NCBI RefSeq assembly: GCF_022201045.2
Contig: NC_068564.1
Coordinates: 30,967,001-31,031,000 of the forward strand
DNA: 64,000 bases
Origin: Citrus sinensis
Lineage: Eukaryota; Streptophyta; Magnoliopsida; Sapindales; Rutaceae
Direction of reading: 5' to 3'
The position numbers and the translations under genes were made by a program. The notes under the pieces were generated by a model. The model made no database searches, had not been told where the DNA came from, and saw only the letters and a program-made list of their open reading frames with translations. How positions within the stretch are numbered: position 1 is the stretch's first letter; every line of letters starts with the position of its first letter. Below are positions 47,461-59,357 of the stretch, one piece after another.

Positions 47461-49873
47461 TTAGATTATGCTCGTGAATGACGCTGTTAACATATAAGGA
47501 ACTCTGGCTAGAGGACCTCGCTGCGCGGCAAGGTCGTGAATGTCCTTCACGATGTCGACCACTGCCTCCGGTTGGGCTAGTTTAAGTGCATTCTCGGACA
47601 TTCTCTTGAGTTCATCAGTCTTCGTGCTGAACCATTCTGTTACAATCCTTGCAGTTTCTTTAGGACTTCGAGTGAACACACCAGCGCCATTGTCAACTAC
47701 ATACGGTACATTGCCCTTTTCCTGGTGTTTTCGAATGAAGGGGAAATTGTTAGTACTGTGGTTCTTACTGAGAAATCAAGTTAATTGTATGTGTCCTGTA
47801 AGTGAGTCAACGTGTAAAAGGAATTGATGGCTTACTTGTCCAGGAATGTAGTCATTGAGGATAATAGGAAGTCCTCTGATCAATGCTTCCGCAATTGTAC
47901 CAGGTCCAGCCTACATAATAAATCAACAGAATCAGTTAGATTAATTAGAGCTCTTCTTGATGTCAATTGGGGAAGTATCAAGAAGAATGTTTTAAAACTT
48001 ACTTTTGTTATAATGCAGTCACAAGCTCCCATCCACTTCTCCATTTGTGTCTCAAACCCTCTAACCTGAAATGTTGAAAAAGATTAAAAAAGGAAAAATG
48101 TTTACTCAATGCCTAAACAACGTATGTGTTATTGCAGTGTTGTATCTGTTTATTGCGTCTAGGAAGAGGCAATTACCTTAACTGGGATCTTCCATTCCTC
48201 GGATTGCAGGGTAGAGGCAAGAGTTCTGTTACGACCACAAATGATTATCAGTTGTCCAATTGGTCTCCCAGTTTCTTTATCAAGTAGTGATTCTCCCAGA
48301 GCCATTGCAGTTTCCTTAACAGGACCCATTCCTTCTCCACCACCCATCAGTAGTACCGCAGGCAAGGTTGGGTCCAATTTAAGTTCTATTCTTAAATTGT
48401 CCTACACAATTAAGAAAAGAAACAACAAAATGGACTAACAGTTACAGCCATAATGCCATCTAATTAATTGAACCAAATGTGCATAGATATATCATATTTC
48501 TAGGCAAAATTATGTTTGCAAATGTTTTGAACTCCTACCTTAGAAATAACTGCGCGGACAAAAGAAGGCCGAATAGGCAAGCCAAAAACACGAATTTGTG
48601 ACACTTCTAGGCCAAAATATGAAGCCCTCTTGGCTACCTCCTTTGATGGGCAGTAGCATCTGTTTACCCTAGGATGAAACCTGAGTACAAATTCCGTGTT
48701 AACATATGCTCTGTTGTACCATTGATAGAAAGAGTCACACGGATGAAAAAACAGAACTCCCAATGACTTTGTTAACTCACCATGTAGGATGGCAGGTGTT
48801 GAGGTCTGTGATGACAGTAACAAAAATCACTTTCTTCTGCAGACCTTGCCATTTTAGAACCCACAAAGGAATGTGCTGCATCAAAGGATGAACACTAATG
48901 ATAATGTCCGGCTTGTACTCCATGAGACCTGCCTCGACCTCCCTTCAGTTACAGAATGCAACAAATTTAGGAACTTCCACAGCAATAAGAATTCACTTAT
49001 TACATCCCCTCTACATCTTTCTTGCCTAAAATATGTTTCCTGATCAACTCCAGCCACCGACGTAAATTCATTTTTGCTTAAATAAATTTTTGTGCACCCA
49101 TCACGATTTTTTTTTTTTTAATTTGATTTGTGAATCTTAACCTATATACGTTCCACTTGCTGCTAATTTATCATCAGCAACGGACATAAACACTTTCAAG
49201 ACTAAAAGTTAAGGTGTTTCGATAAGAAGAAGAACATACTTGGCATAGTAAGCAGCCATGGCAGCAAGATAGCAGCTGTGTATCCATTTAGGAGAGGTAC
49301 TATGAAATGCAACCTTCCACAACTGTACATGTTTCACCATGAACTTGTAAGATCTCTCCATATCATTCAGCGGCCACCCGGCATACTCTTTGCAAACATC
49401 TTTTACAAATATCTGAAATTTAAAAAAGAAAAAGAAAAATCACATCAGTTGACAAAAAAATTCCAAACAAGAACCCAGATGGAGATGGGTGGTAAGGTTG
49501 GAGATTCGAATTATGCTGAAAGAAAAATTTTTAAAAATGAGTAAAAAAAGAAACAAATAAGAAGAAAGAACAGAAACAAAATTACCCTGTATTCATCACC
49601 AAATTCAATCTTGAAAGCATCACGAATGGCCTCAGCAGAAGCTCTGTGACCCCCACCGGTATCACTCATAAGAATCAGCACGTTCTTGGTCCTCTCGGCT
49701 CCAATCTGCATGAGCTCCACGGTGCTCTCATCATCCTCCTCGCAATCATCATCGCTGTCGAACGAACATCCAAGATTGCTGCTGCTGCTCGTGCTGTGAT
49801 TCCCATAAACTCTTTGCAACACCTTCTCTGTTAAAGAAACTGCCTTCTTTGGATACGCCACCGTCATCACCAT
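47461..49873 (-). CDS. MGD2: Monogalactosyldiacylglycerol synthase, type B (MGD2/MGD3 class)
   Basis: Eight exons (49873-49586, 49412-49240, 48942-48781, 48680-48539, 48401-48177, 48065-48003, 47910-47836, 47721-47461) give 462 residues. The short acidic N-terminus ([12 protein letters not shown], about 39-50) without a long transit peptide places it in type B. The glycosyltransferase domain begins with [13 protein letters not shown] (70-82) and includes [53 protein letters not shown] and GNVPYVV. The enzyme transfers galactose from UDP-galactose to diacylglycerol at the outer plastid envelope. Type B enzymes are known to support membrane remodelling under phosphate shortage. The start is the Met at 49873; Met 49867 is also possible. 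MGD2 versus MGD3 cannot be decided. Confidence 0.93.
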
Positions 49874-50681
49874 GACTGTTTTGAATAACAAAAATCAACA
49901 ACCAATAGAATTTGAATGGAATAATGACCAAACCGTCGGATTTGCTCTTCCCGCTGCCGGAAAATGACAGCCTTTCTTTCCCGGCGGAGAGGGCGTGGGA
50001 CAAAAATAGACAGTGGTATGTTGAGTGTATTAAGGTTGTTACAACATGTAACGTGTCTTAGTTGGCGAAAATGCGTGTGTAGGTGTTTAAAAGAAATTGG
50101 AACAGAAAGAAAAATTAAGAATACGGAATCATGCTTCGTGTTGTGCCAATTCGGCTGGAATTGAATTGGATTTATTCGTTTTTTGTTTTGGAATGTTCGG
50201 ATGGGAAGATTCGAATCTTCACTATGTCCGCGGCCTGTACAGTTGAGTTTTTTTCTTTTCCCCCTCTTTTTTCATTGGTTTCGAGTTTTTAGATGAATTT
50301 GCTTGCAACGTCCCTCAACTTTTCGGTTATTTCCTCTCACCGGCTGAGATTTGAATGATAGTTATTCGTTAGATATTTTGTGAAAATACTAGCATACCCT
50401 TCGAGTAATCGAGTTGGCATTATGGGGGTTTATAGGGAAAACAGAGACCGAGTTCAGTAAACGTTTATTGGCCAATAACAAAATTACACGTGCAACTCGG
50501 ATGTTTGGGAGGGCATTTTTAGAACTTGCACTTTTGATTTAAAAAAATGTAAATATTTGTTTTATTTCTAATTTTTTATTTCATTAAAAGCTTACGAATG
50601 AAATCTTTATTATTCCCTTGTTATCTGTTTACGTAACCTTCTCTCTCATACGATATTTTATTATACATCTTTACATGAAGT

Positions 50682-50689
50682 GTATATAC
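50682..50689. promoter_or_regulatory. P1BS-like PHR1 binding site GTATATAC
   Basis: It matches the palindromic consensus GNATATNC recognised by PHR1-type phosphate-starvation regulators. It lies about 810 bases upstream of the type-B MGDG synthase start, a gene class known to be phosphate-responsive. In AT-rich DNA such a match is expected by chance about once per one to a few kb. Confidence 0.35.
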
Positions 50690-52135
50690 TTCATCTGAAA
50701 ATCATTATATAAATATAAAACCTAAATTGAACTAAATTTATTCCTCGTACATTGACAACAGAACCAACAACCATCGAGTGCACCAAATTGCGTGCAACTT
50801 GTCACCATTTTTTCCTGAATAGATAATATTAGAATATTGGCATTTTTCCCTGAATACTTAACCAGTTCTAAGTTGGCACTTGGCAGCCATGAAAGACAGG
50901 CCACTTAACAACTACAATGATGGTAAATGGTAATGCCTTTGTAGCTCCAAGTCCCACCTAAAATCAACAATTATTCTAAATAGAATCTGCACGCGTTGTA
51001 TGCATGGTGGGGGTGGAAATATCAGCAGTTGAGATTTTGATTTACTATTTTCCTCCTTATTTTTCAATATGCATTTTCATGAAGATTAATGAGTTTTCAC
51101 CATAATGAAAAGGTTTAATCCAATTTCTTTAAAAATTAACTATATATATATATATATTTATTTATCTTTATTTTGTTTTAATAGGTAGGGGCAGGCAAAA
51201 CATTCTATCCAGATGATTGAATTTCAATCACTCAATACATTTGATTTTCTTTTCATGAAATAATACAAGATATACTTACTTAAGATAATATTTAATCTTT
51301 CATTACAAGTACCCCAATTGAGTAAGATGTACATGAATGTTTTCAGTAATTTTTTTTACTTTCATCTTTTATTTATTTATTATTATTTTTTGGTTGACAA
51401 AAATTACAAGAGAGCATTAATTTTAAGCACCAACTATGAGTTGATATGTTAGTTGTTTAAAAATTTAAATATTCCTTTCATAATTAAAATCAAGTGAAAA
51501 CAAGTCGACGCAACGAATCAGTTGTATAATAAAATATCTTTTTATATACGCCAACAAAATTTAAGATTAAACTTTTGATGAATTTCCGCTGAGATTATTA
51601 ATTACTTAAGTTTCACATATGACACCAACCACAGAGTCGTGTATTATTATTAAAAAAAAAAAAACACCATTTTTAATACTCTTTCTTTAAAGCTAAAGCA
51701 CACCGCAGAAGACGAATGGGCCCGAGAATGATTTGTTGGAAAAATGAAGTGGAGATATAAAATAAAACAGTCGAAACTTTGCAAGTGGACAAGAGGAGAA
51801 ACATCGTTTCATGAAGGGGCCAAATTTGTGATAATAGAAAATTACAAGGGTATTAGATCGAAACAGTGTTTAATAAATGAATACCAAAAAAAATTAAAAT
51901 GTGGGACCCAGGCCCCGCTGGGGGAAACGTGATGGTCTAATTTTGGAACAAGTTGAGCTGGCGGGAAAAAGACAGAGCCAGCAAGTGGGTGCGACGCGAC
52001 GACGGTCATTTGCCACACTATCTGATGTTCATGGTCATGATTCACTCGTACATCCGAAGAGCTATTCATTTTTCCTTAAATGGATCTCATTTTATTATTT
52101 TGATTGCTTCCGGATCCGACCAAACAATTAACAAA

Positions 52136-52713
52136 GGGTGTGTTTGATTGTAGTATTAAGGGAGTATTAAATTACTATTTACATTAAATTAGTTTTTTTT
52201 TTTTTCTTTTGCTTTTAACTTTTGCTTTTTACTTTATTATTATTATAATATTAAAATAATAAATAAATATATCTTTTAGTTTAATATAATATTTTTATTT
52301 TATTTGTTTTTACATTATAATTATTAATATAAATTAATAAATAAATAATTTATCATTCAATAATAGTATTTTTTATTTTTATATTGTAATTTATTAATAA
52401 ATTTATAATTTATTATAACTAATAAAAATATTTAAATATAAATAAATTTGAATAATATTAATTTAAAATTAATAATAATATAAATAATAACATAAAATAT
52501 TAATGTAATTTAAATATATTAATATAATATAAAACATTAATATAATATAATATTTAATTTAAATTAATTAAAAAAATAATACAGTACAGTGTAGCACCAA
52601 ACATTGTACAACATTATTATAATACAGTGATAATACAATACAGCATAATACAATACACCAGTATTAAAATAATGCAATACAGCATAATACAATACAGTGT
52701 GCCAAACGCACCC
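52136..52713. mobile_element. MITE-like element, about 578 bp
   Basis: The left end GGGTGTGTTTGATTGTAGTA and the complement of the right end (GGGTGCGTTTGGCACACTGTA) form an imperfect inverted repeat of a type common in PIF/Harbinger MITEs. The centre is almost pure A/T, and the right third has repeated ACAATACAGCATAATACA words. AAA flanks both ends, which is not diagnostic. Confidence 0.6.
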
Positions 52714-52734
52714 AAAACGTATTAAGGAATAGGG

Positions 52735-53720
52735 ATGGCAAAAATTCCCACGGGGACGGGTATTTTCAGAGATTTTTCTCATTCAGGGAGGATATGGGGA
52801 TAATTTCATACTCAATTTCTTATTCGGGGAAGGGACAAAAAAATTTTCTTACCCAATTTCTTATTCGGGGAGGAGACGGGGATGAGGTGGAATCCCCATC
52901 CCCTACCCATTTCCCCATTTTAATTTTAATTTTAATTTTAATTTTTTAAAATTACTAGTAAATAAATAATAAAATTATAAATATTAGTAAAAATACAAAA
53001 TATCAAAATATTTATATTATTAAACTTTTAGGCCTAATTAACTAATTAAAGTCCTAAATTTTTATTTAGGACATTAAAAAAACCAGGTAAATTCTATTAG
53101 CCAAAAAAATTTGTTTTAATTTTAATATTCATTAAATGTTTTAAACTTAAATCTATTTTTTATTTATTTTTAGATGTTATAATTGCCCACAGCGAATCAT
53201 AATTTTAATATATAATTTAATCTAATCTAATATAATATTTGTTCTTAATTTGCTCCGACTTAATTATTGTGCTGTAAAGGAAATAATCTACATTTATAAA
53301 GTGCCCACGCCACCATTGAAAAAATTAATTTTGAATCTAAATTCGATTTTATTTATAACAATTTTGTATTAGACTATTAATTTATTCACGATAATTTGTA
53401 TCACTTACATGTTGTGTTACTTACTAATTTAATGTATGTGACTTTTGTAAGGCATATTAATGTAAGATATATTTCAAATTTTACTTTTATTTGAATTTTT
53501 TATTTTAATATGATTAACTTAAAATCGAAAATAAAAAATGTATTAGTTATTCAGGGGATCACTTGTTATTATTCGAGAAGGGAATGAAGATTCTCTCAAG
53601 TAATTCTGGACGGGAACATACTCGAGAAGGGAATGAAGATTCTCTCAAGTAATTCTGGACGGGAACATACGCAAAATATCAGAAATGGATACGAAGAGAT
53701 TGATCCCCTCCCCTCCCCCT
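52735..53720. mobile_element. hAT-like transposon remnant
   Basis: The left end TAGGGATGGCAAAAATTCCC followed by GGGGACGGG words is the typical start of many plant hAT non-autonomous elements. GGGGA-rich words recur near 53550-53720 (AGGGGATCACT, GGACGGGAACATAC, ATCCCCTCCCC), but a matching right terminus is not intact. The interior is AT-rich and non-coding. Confidence 0.4.
53573..53670. repeat. Perfect 49-bp tandem duplication
   Basis: The copies at 53573-53621 and 53622-53670 are identical over 49 bases, starting TCGAGAAGGGAATGAAG. Perfect identity in otherwise decayed DNA implies a recent event. It lies about 65 bp from the tRNA gene. Confidence 0.95.
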
Positions 53721-53734
53721 CAAGGAAATATGAG

Positions 53735-53808
53735 CGACCACAGTGGGAGTCGAACCCACGACCTTTTGATCCGAAGTCAAACGCGCTAATCCACTGCGCT
53801 ATGCGGTC
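53735..53808 (-). tRNA. tRNA-Arg (anticodon UCG)
   Basis: The 74-nt minus-strand sequence folds as a full cloverleaf. The acceptor stem is GACCGCA with TGTGGTC, the D stem GCGC/GCGC, the anticodon stem TTTGA/TCAAA with loop CTTCGGA (anticodon TCG), and the T arm GTGGG-TTCGACT-CCCAC, with discriminator G. The internal A box (TAGCGCAGTGG) and B box (GGTTCGACTCC) of RNA polymerase III are intact. There is no intron. The expected T4 terminator is not seen directly downstream; only a T3 run occurs near the 3' end. It decodes CGA arginine codons. Confidence 0.95.
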
Positions 53809-54849
53809 CGATGAAGCATGGTTTTCAAATTTTTGTATATGTTAAATGGGTACTATCGTTTCACACCCTCAAAGAAGAAAAAAATTAATCTGATGACTGA
53901 TATGACCTTTCTTTTTTCATGCACTTATAATAATCTTTTAAATTTTTCTATTTAGAAATTCTTTATTTTCATGTGTCTCACACTCTCTATCCGGAATTTG
54001 ATATTTTTCCTCCCATTAATGAGGATTTTTTTATGCTCATTTTAAATTATTATATAACCTTTTGATAGTGAAATATAGGAGACCAATAAAAAAATAATTT
54101 AAATCTTGCTCACATAGATATTAAAATATTTGATTTCTATTCCTGAGATATTTAAAACGAATGCAAAATTCTATACCACAGTCTCAAGTGATTATTTAAA
54201 CATATCAATTAAAGATGATAACTGATTTAAATGGTAAAATCTCTTAAAACAGTATAAGAAGTGCGGGGAGCAAGGTTTGGATCTCCCTTAAATGATAAAG
54301 TATTAAGTTGTAATTTTTTTTTAATGCACGAAATTAATTTTAATGTATCACTCGTATGCTTATCTGAAATTTCGAAGAAACCCCATGAATTTGCTTCTGT
54401 AATTTATTATATCCATAGCTGCAATTGCGACTTTAATTTGTCCTTTTCAGAAAAATCATTACTTTTAAGAGGCCTCAATAAAATTAGCCAAATCTCGAAC
54501 TTCTATTGTTTCTGCGTCCAAACACACAGAATACCCTTCACCATTTTTTTTTTTAATCTTTTTCTGAAAATCTCCGATCGATGATTTAAAAGGAAAAAAA
54601 ATAGAAAATTACACATATAAGAAGGAAAGAGAACAAAAATAGTTTTAGAGCTTCATTTTGGAGGCCATGTGGTGCGTAGATTGGTGGAATCATTAAGGGT
54701 ACTTTAGTCTGCTCACTCATAACTTTGGCTAAAATAATAAAAAAGTACAAGAATTATTAGTTTTCATAAATAGAACACAATAAATTAGAAATTTCTCCAG
54801 AAAGACCCCTTCACAGCCTCGGTCGGTCACCCCCTTAAAAACCTCGGAA

Positions 54850-54931
54850 ATTAGACTCACTTTTCCCCAAATTATCCAAAGGCCCCAAAATCTAGGGTTT
54901 TCTTCGTTCTGCAAACCCCAACTCCTCGCAG
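54850..54931 (+). other. Predicted 5'UTR exon of the MUSTANG gene
   Basis: A CTAGGGTTTTC initiator-like motif is followed by a CT-rich stretch that ends at CTCGCAG/GTAAAAGC (54931). Together with the acceptor TTTCAG at 56528 this implies a 1.6-kb intron (54932-56528) in the 5'UTR. The upstream limit is uncertain. Confidence 0.5.
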
Positions 54932-56528
54932 GTAAAAGCTTCTCTTCTCTCGCGCTACTATTACCCACTAGGTTTTTAAGTTTTAACTCGTTCTTTTTTA
55001 AAGAAAATTCTCGCTTTTTTTTTTCTCTTGCAATTACTAATTGCATGTAAAAAAAAAATCAAAATTTTTACCACTTATGTAAACTCCCCCTCTGGTGACT
55101 CGATACTGTTTAATGTACTATTAATTCTTGAAATAATTTAACCATGTAATGAATTTTATTAGTATACTCTCATGTTCAATTTGTAGATTGGTGGGTTTTT
55201 GCTAAAATGTTTCAAAAGTTAATGGATTTTGTGATTCAATGAATGTTTGTTTGGTTGACTTTGATAGTGAACTTTTTTTGGCTGACCTGCTGTGGGGATC
55301 TGCTGACCCTTATGGTGTTTACCTTCATCTTTATCTGGAAATTGGGTATAGTGATTGTATGCATTCTATTTCGTCGCTGGATTTGGTAATCTATGAGTTG
55401 TGGTTGATTGAAATTGTTTTTTTTTTGGTTTGTATCCTTGTTTGTATACTGAGTTGTGGCCTTTAGTTATGCCCTTGGCTAGTGTGCATGTGCCTGTCTT
55501 TTTGATAAACAGGTTCGTTATGTTTTAACATGCTAACATTGATGATCTTAGAGATGGGGAATAATACAGTAAAATCTTGCTAATTGTGGTCCGGGGTTTG
55601 ATTCTTCAGTGCTGAAAACCTGCAGGAAAAGCCGTGTGTTTCCTGCCTTTCAAAGATCATAAGGTTCAAGGAGGGCCCCAGTTTCAAACTCCAGTTCACT
55701 AAGGCTCCATTTGGCAGCTACTCTAAAATAAAAGCTCTAGTTTTAAAATAAAAGTTCAATAATAATTTTGAGAATGGTAATAAATATATTATAGGATTTC
55801 ATTAAAAAAATGTGAAATAAAATCACTTTAGCTTCCAAAATGCAGCTGCAACTGCAAGCCTGCAAGTATTTACCAAAAGCATTAGAGTTGTAGCTTTAAA
55901 GCCACAACACCCCCCTTAACTTTAAGTTATTTCGTTTCTTACACTAAATTTAGTGATTTATTATAATTTAATTTGATGTGGTGTGACTTCAAGTTTTGTA
56001 CAACTGTTGGCATCCTTGCCTGTGGTATTGTTGGTTGTCAAGCTTTATATTGAGAAACATAGTTACTACTATAAGCTTTGATTTTTATGGTCGAGCGGCT
56101 ACTAAGATTTTACTTTTCAGTTCCCAGAAAAAGTACTCACGACCAACAATAATAAATGTGTCATCATTTGCATAATTTAGTAGTTCCATCTGTCCTGAGT
56201 TTTATGTTTGAAGTAATTCAATATTATTTAATTTGGGTGTTGATGTCCTGCTGAAATTCGATCCTTTCATTTATGAATGTCAACATCATTTAGAACTTCC
56301 TCGTTGGAATATTCTTCAATAGTGATCATAAAATGAAACTGTGTTTGTCTTCACATGTCTTTACATTGTAATTATTGTACTCAGCATGTCAATTTTGTTG
56401 TTAGTATTATGGAATAGCTTAGTCCAAGAATCAGTTTTTTATGATAGAAGTAAAATATAACTGGATAATTGTAGAACATCTTTTTCTATGTAACATGCAT
56501 CTCTTCTGGTTGTTGATGTGAATTTCAG
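54932..56528 (+). other. Predicted long 5'UTR intron of the MUSTANG gene (1.6 kb)
   Basis: T-rich throughout, with no open frame of substance. Long leader introns are common in constitutively expressed plant genes. Confidence 0.5.
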
Positions 56529-56540
56529 AAGTTGTTTGCA

Positions 56541-59357
56541 ATGGGGAAGGGAAAGCTTATTCTAATCTGCCAGTCTGGTGGTGAATTTGTAACGAAAGAT
56601 GATGGATCCTTATCTTATGATGGAGGAGAGGCAAATGCCGTAGCTATTAATCCAGAAACCCATTTTGGTGATCTCAAGTTAAAATTAGCCGAGCTCTTAA
56701 ACCTGGAATATAAATCGTTGTCTGTCAAGTATTTTCTTCCAGGAAACAAGCAGACTCTCATCACCATATGCAATGACAAGGACTTAAAAAGGATGTTTGA
56801 TTTTCATGAAGGCTCAGTGACGGCAGATGTCTTTGTTATAGGAACATCGGGTTTTGATCGTGAAGCCTTTGCCATCGAAACTGGCAGGTATTTAATCTAT
56901 TTTTATGTGCATCTTACTTTGGGTAGCATAGTTGCTCTTATGAAATTAATTATTTATTATTCAGTATTTTGTTGAAATGCATTGCTTAACTAATTGGGAT
57001 ACATAGGAATTTTCTTTGTTGGTGCTTTGATGAGAAAAGTTGATGTATTGTTAAATTTGTCCTTTCTTTTGGTATGGTGATGATAGTGCATCTCAGTTTT
57101 ACTGTGACCTGTAGTGATTGATGGTTTGTTGGTGGCTAGAGGAATTGCACTATTTTTATAGCATTGATTCATATTAGTTGTCGTTTGCAGGGCAAGTGGG
57201 ATAAAACTAGCTGAAACTGTGTCTCCGTCTAAGGCGTCTAAAGCACTTGTTACAACTGATCCTGTATCAACACCTGCTGGACCTAGTGCGGCTAATCTTA
57301 CTCCCAATAGTCTTGCTGACCCTGCTGATGGAACTGCTCACAGCCCAATTACATATGATGTGAGTGCTACTCCTGCAGATACTGTTAAGAAGCGAAGGCG
57401 TGCAGCCTCCAGGAAGAACAGTACCGATGCTCCTACTGCTGCAGTCACTAAAACTGTTCGGAAGACAAAAAAGATGGCACCTCGGAGAAAACGTATGCGC
57501 AAGGACTATCTCACTGAATCAGATGATGACATGGAGGAGGAACGCGATACTAGTGCTGGGCTAGATGGGACCAATGGTGCTTTAGATGTTGCTTCTGAGT
57601 TCAATAATTTATCTCCAGAAGAAATGGTGGCCATGTGGAAAGATAGTATAACTGGAGTTGGCCAGGAATTCAAAAGCGTGATTGAATTTCGTGATGCACT
57701 GCAAAGATTTTCAATTGCACATCGTTTTAGGTACAAGTTTAAAAAGAATGAAACTAGTCGTGCAAGTGGAATGTGTGCAGCTGAAGGCTGTTCTTGGAGC
57801 TTCTATGCATCTTGGGTTCCATCTGAACGTGTCTTTAAGATTAAAAAAATGAACGAAACGCATACATGTGGAGAATCTTCCAAGACTGCCCACCCAACTA
57901 AGAACTGGTTGGTGAGCATTATAAAGGACAAGTTACGAGAAAGCCCTCATCACAAACCAAAGGAAATTTCTAAAAGTATTCTTAGAGATTTTGGGGTTAC
58001 ATTGAATTACTCCCAAGTTTATCGTGGAATTGAAGGTGCCAGAGAACAACTTCAAGGTTCATATAAAGAGGCATATAACCAGTTGCCTTGGTTTTGTGAT
58101 AAGCTGTTGGAAGCAAATCCCGGTAGTTTTATAAAGCTTTTGATTGACAATGACAAAAAATTTCAGCGCCTGTTTATATCCTTTGATGCCTCAATACACG
58201 GTTTCCAGAATGGTTGTCGACCACTTCTTTTCCTGGATTCTACATCTCTAAGGTCTAAATACCATGAGATTTTGTTGACGGCCACTGCACTTGATGGGGA
58301 TGATTGTATTTTCCCAGTTGCATTTGCTATAGTTGATACTGAGAATGACGACATTTGGAATTGGTTTCTGGAGGAGTTGAGATCTGCAGTGTCAAGTTCT
58401 CGATCTATAACTTTTGTCTCTGATAAACAGAAGGGGTTAATGGAATCTGTGCTTAAAATATTTGAGAATGCTCACCATGGGTACTCCATATATCACCTGC
58501 TGGATAATTTCATGAAAAACTTGAAGGGTCCATTTCATGGAGAAGGGAAAGGTTCTTTGCCTGTCAATTTTCTTGCTGCTGCCTGTGCGGCCCGACTTGA
58601 CAGTTTTAGGATGTCTGCCGAGCAAGTCAAAAAGGTCTCCTCAAATGCTTTTGATTGGATGATGCAGATTGCACCAGAGTATTGGACAAATGCAGCTTTC
58701 AAGGGCGAGAGTTATCAGCATATTACATTTGATATTGCAGAGTCGTATGCTAACTGGATTGAGGAAGTGTGGGAGCTACCCCTCATACAGAAACTAGAAA
58801 GGCTTCTGTGTAAGATGACAGAGATGATAAATAATCGTCGAATGAATTCAAGTGGGTGGTTTACAAAACTTATTCCATCAAGAGAGCAACTAGTAAAGGA
58901 TGCAAGTAGAAGAGCACATTATCTAAAGGTTTTGTTCTCTTCTGATACCTTATTTGAGGTTCAAGGTGATTCTACGCATGTCGTTGATATGAATAAAAGA
59001 GACTGTAGCTGTCTGGTGTGGAAAGCAACTGGGCTTCCTTGCCATCATGCTATTGCTGTCTTTAATTCCACAGGCAGGAATGTGTATGATTACTGTTCGA
59101 GTTACTTCACTGTTGATAGCTATCGCTCGACGTACTCCAAGTCCATCAACCTAGTTGAAGCCATTTTCAAGCCTCCTGCTAAAGAAAAAGCTTCTGTGGA
59201 AGAAGCTGAGCAGGTACTTCCTCCATCCTCCACCCGAACACCAACAACCCATCAGAAGAGAAGACGGAAAATTCTGGGCATAGAGCATAGAACAGTTACT
59301 TGCACCAAGTGCAAGGGTATAGGGCATAATAAACTTTCATGCAAGGAAACCTCTTAG
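56541..59357 (+). CDS. MUSTANG-type domesticated MULE transposase with PB1 domain
   Basis: Two coding exons (56541-56887 and 57191-59357) give 837 residues. In order there is a PB1 domain (about residues 4-90, GKGKLILICQSGG), then a low-complexity linker with basic nuclear-localisation clusters (KKRRR, about 182; RRKRMRK, about 214). The MuDR N-terminal zinc-binding part follows (C311, C316, H340, C342 region) and then an MULE DDE domain (D465 in LFLDSTSL and D527 in FVSDKQKG). A SWIM zinc finger (CSCLVWKATGLPCHHA) and a C-terminal CX2CX4HX4C knuckle (CTKCKGIGHNKLSC) complete it. PB1-bearing members form the MUGB branch of MUSTANG, host genes derived from transposases that are needed for normal growth and flowering. 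No terminal inverted repeats flank the gene, and the PB1 exon is spliced on. Confidence 0.92.

Larger units (their letters stand above)
49874..54849. other. Large intergenic region with transposon remnants and one tRNA
   Basis: It contains the MGDG synthase promoter (a 16-bp palindrome at 50205-50220 and a P1BS-like site at 50682-50689), a (TA)n run near 51141-51158 and a MITE-like element at 52136-52713. A hAT-like remnant starts near 52735, a perfect 49-bp tandem repeat lies at 53573-53670, and tRNA-Arg at 53735-53808. No protein gene is supported. Confidence 0.65.

Noticed and set aside
53573..53670. CRISPR-like repeat
   Set aside because: Two directly abutting copies without spacers in plant nuclear DNA form a tandem duplication, not an array.
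54240..54310. Possible tRNA-derived SINE with a B-box-like word near GGTTTGGATCTCC
   Set aside because: Only one loosely matching box is present, with no A box, poly(A) tail or target duplication.
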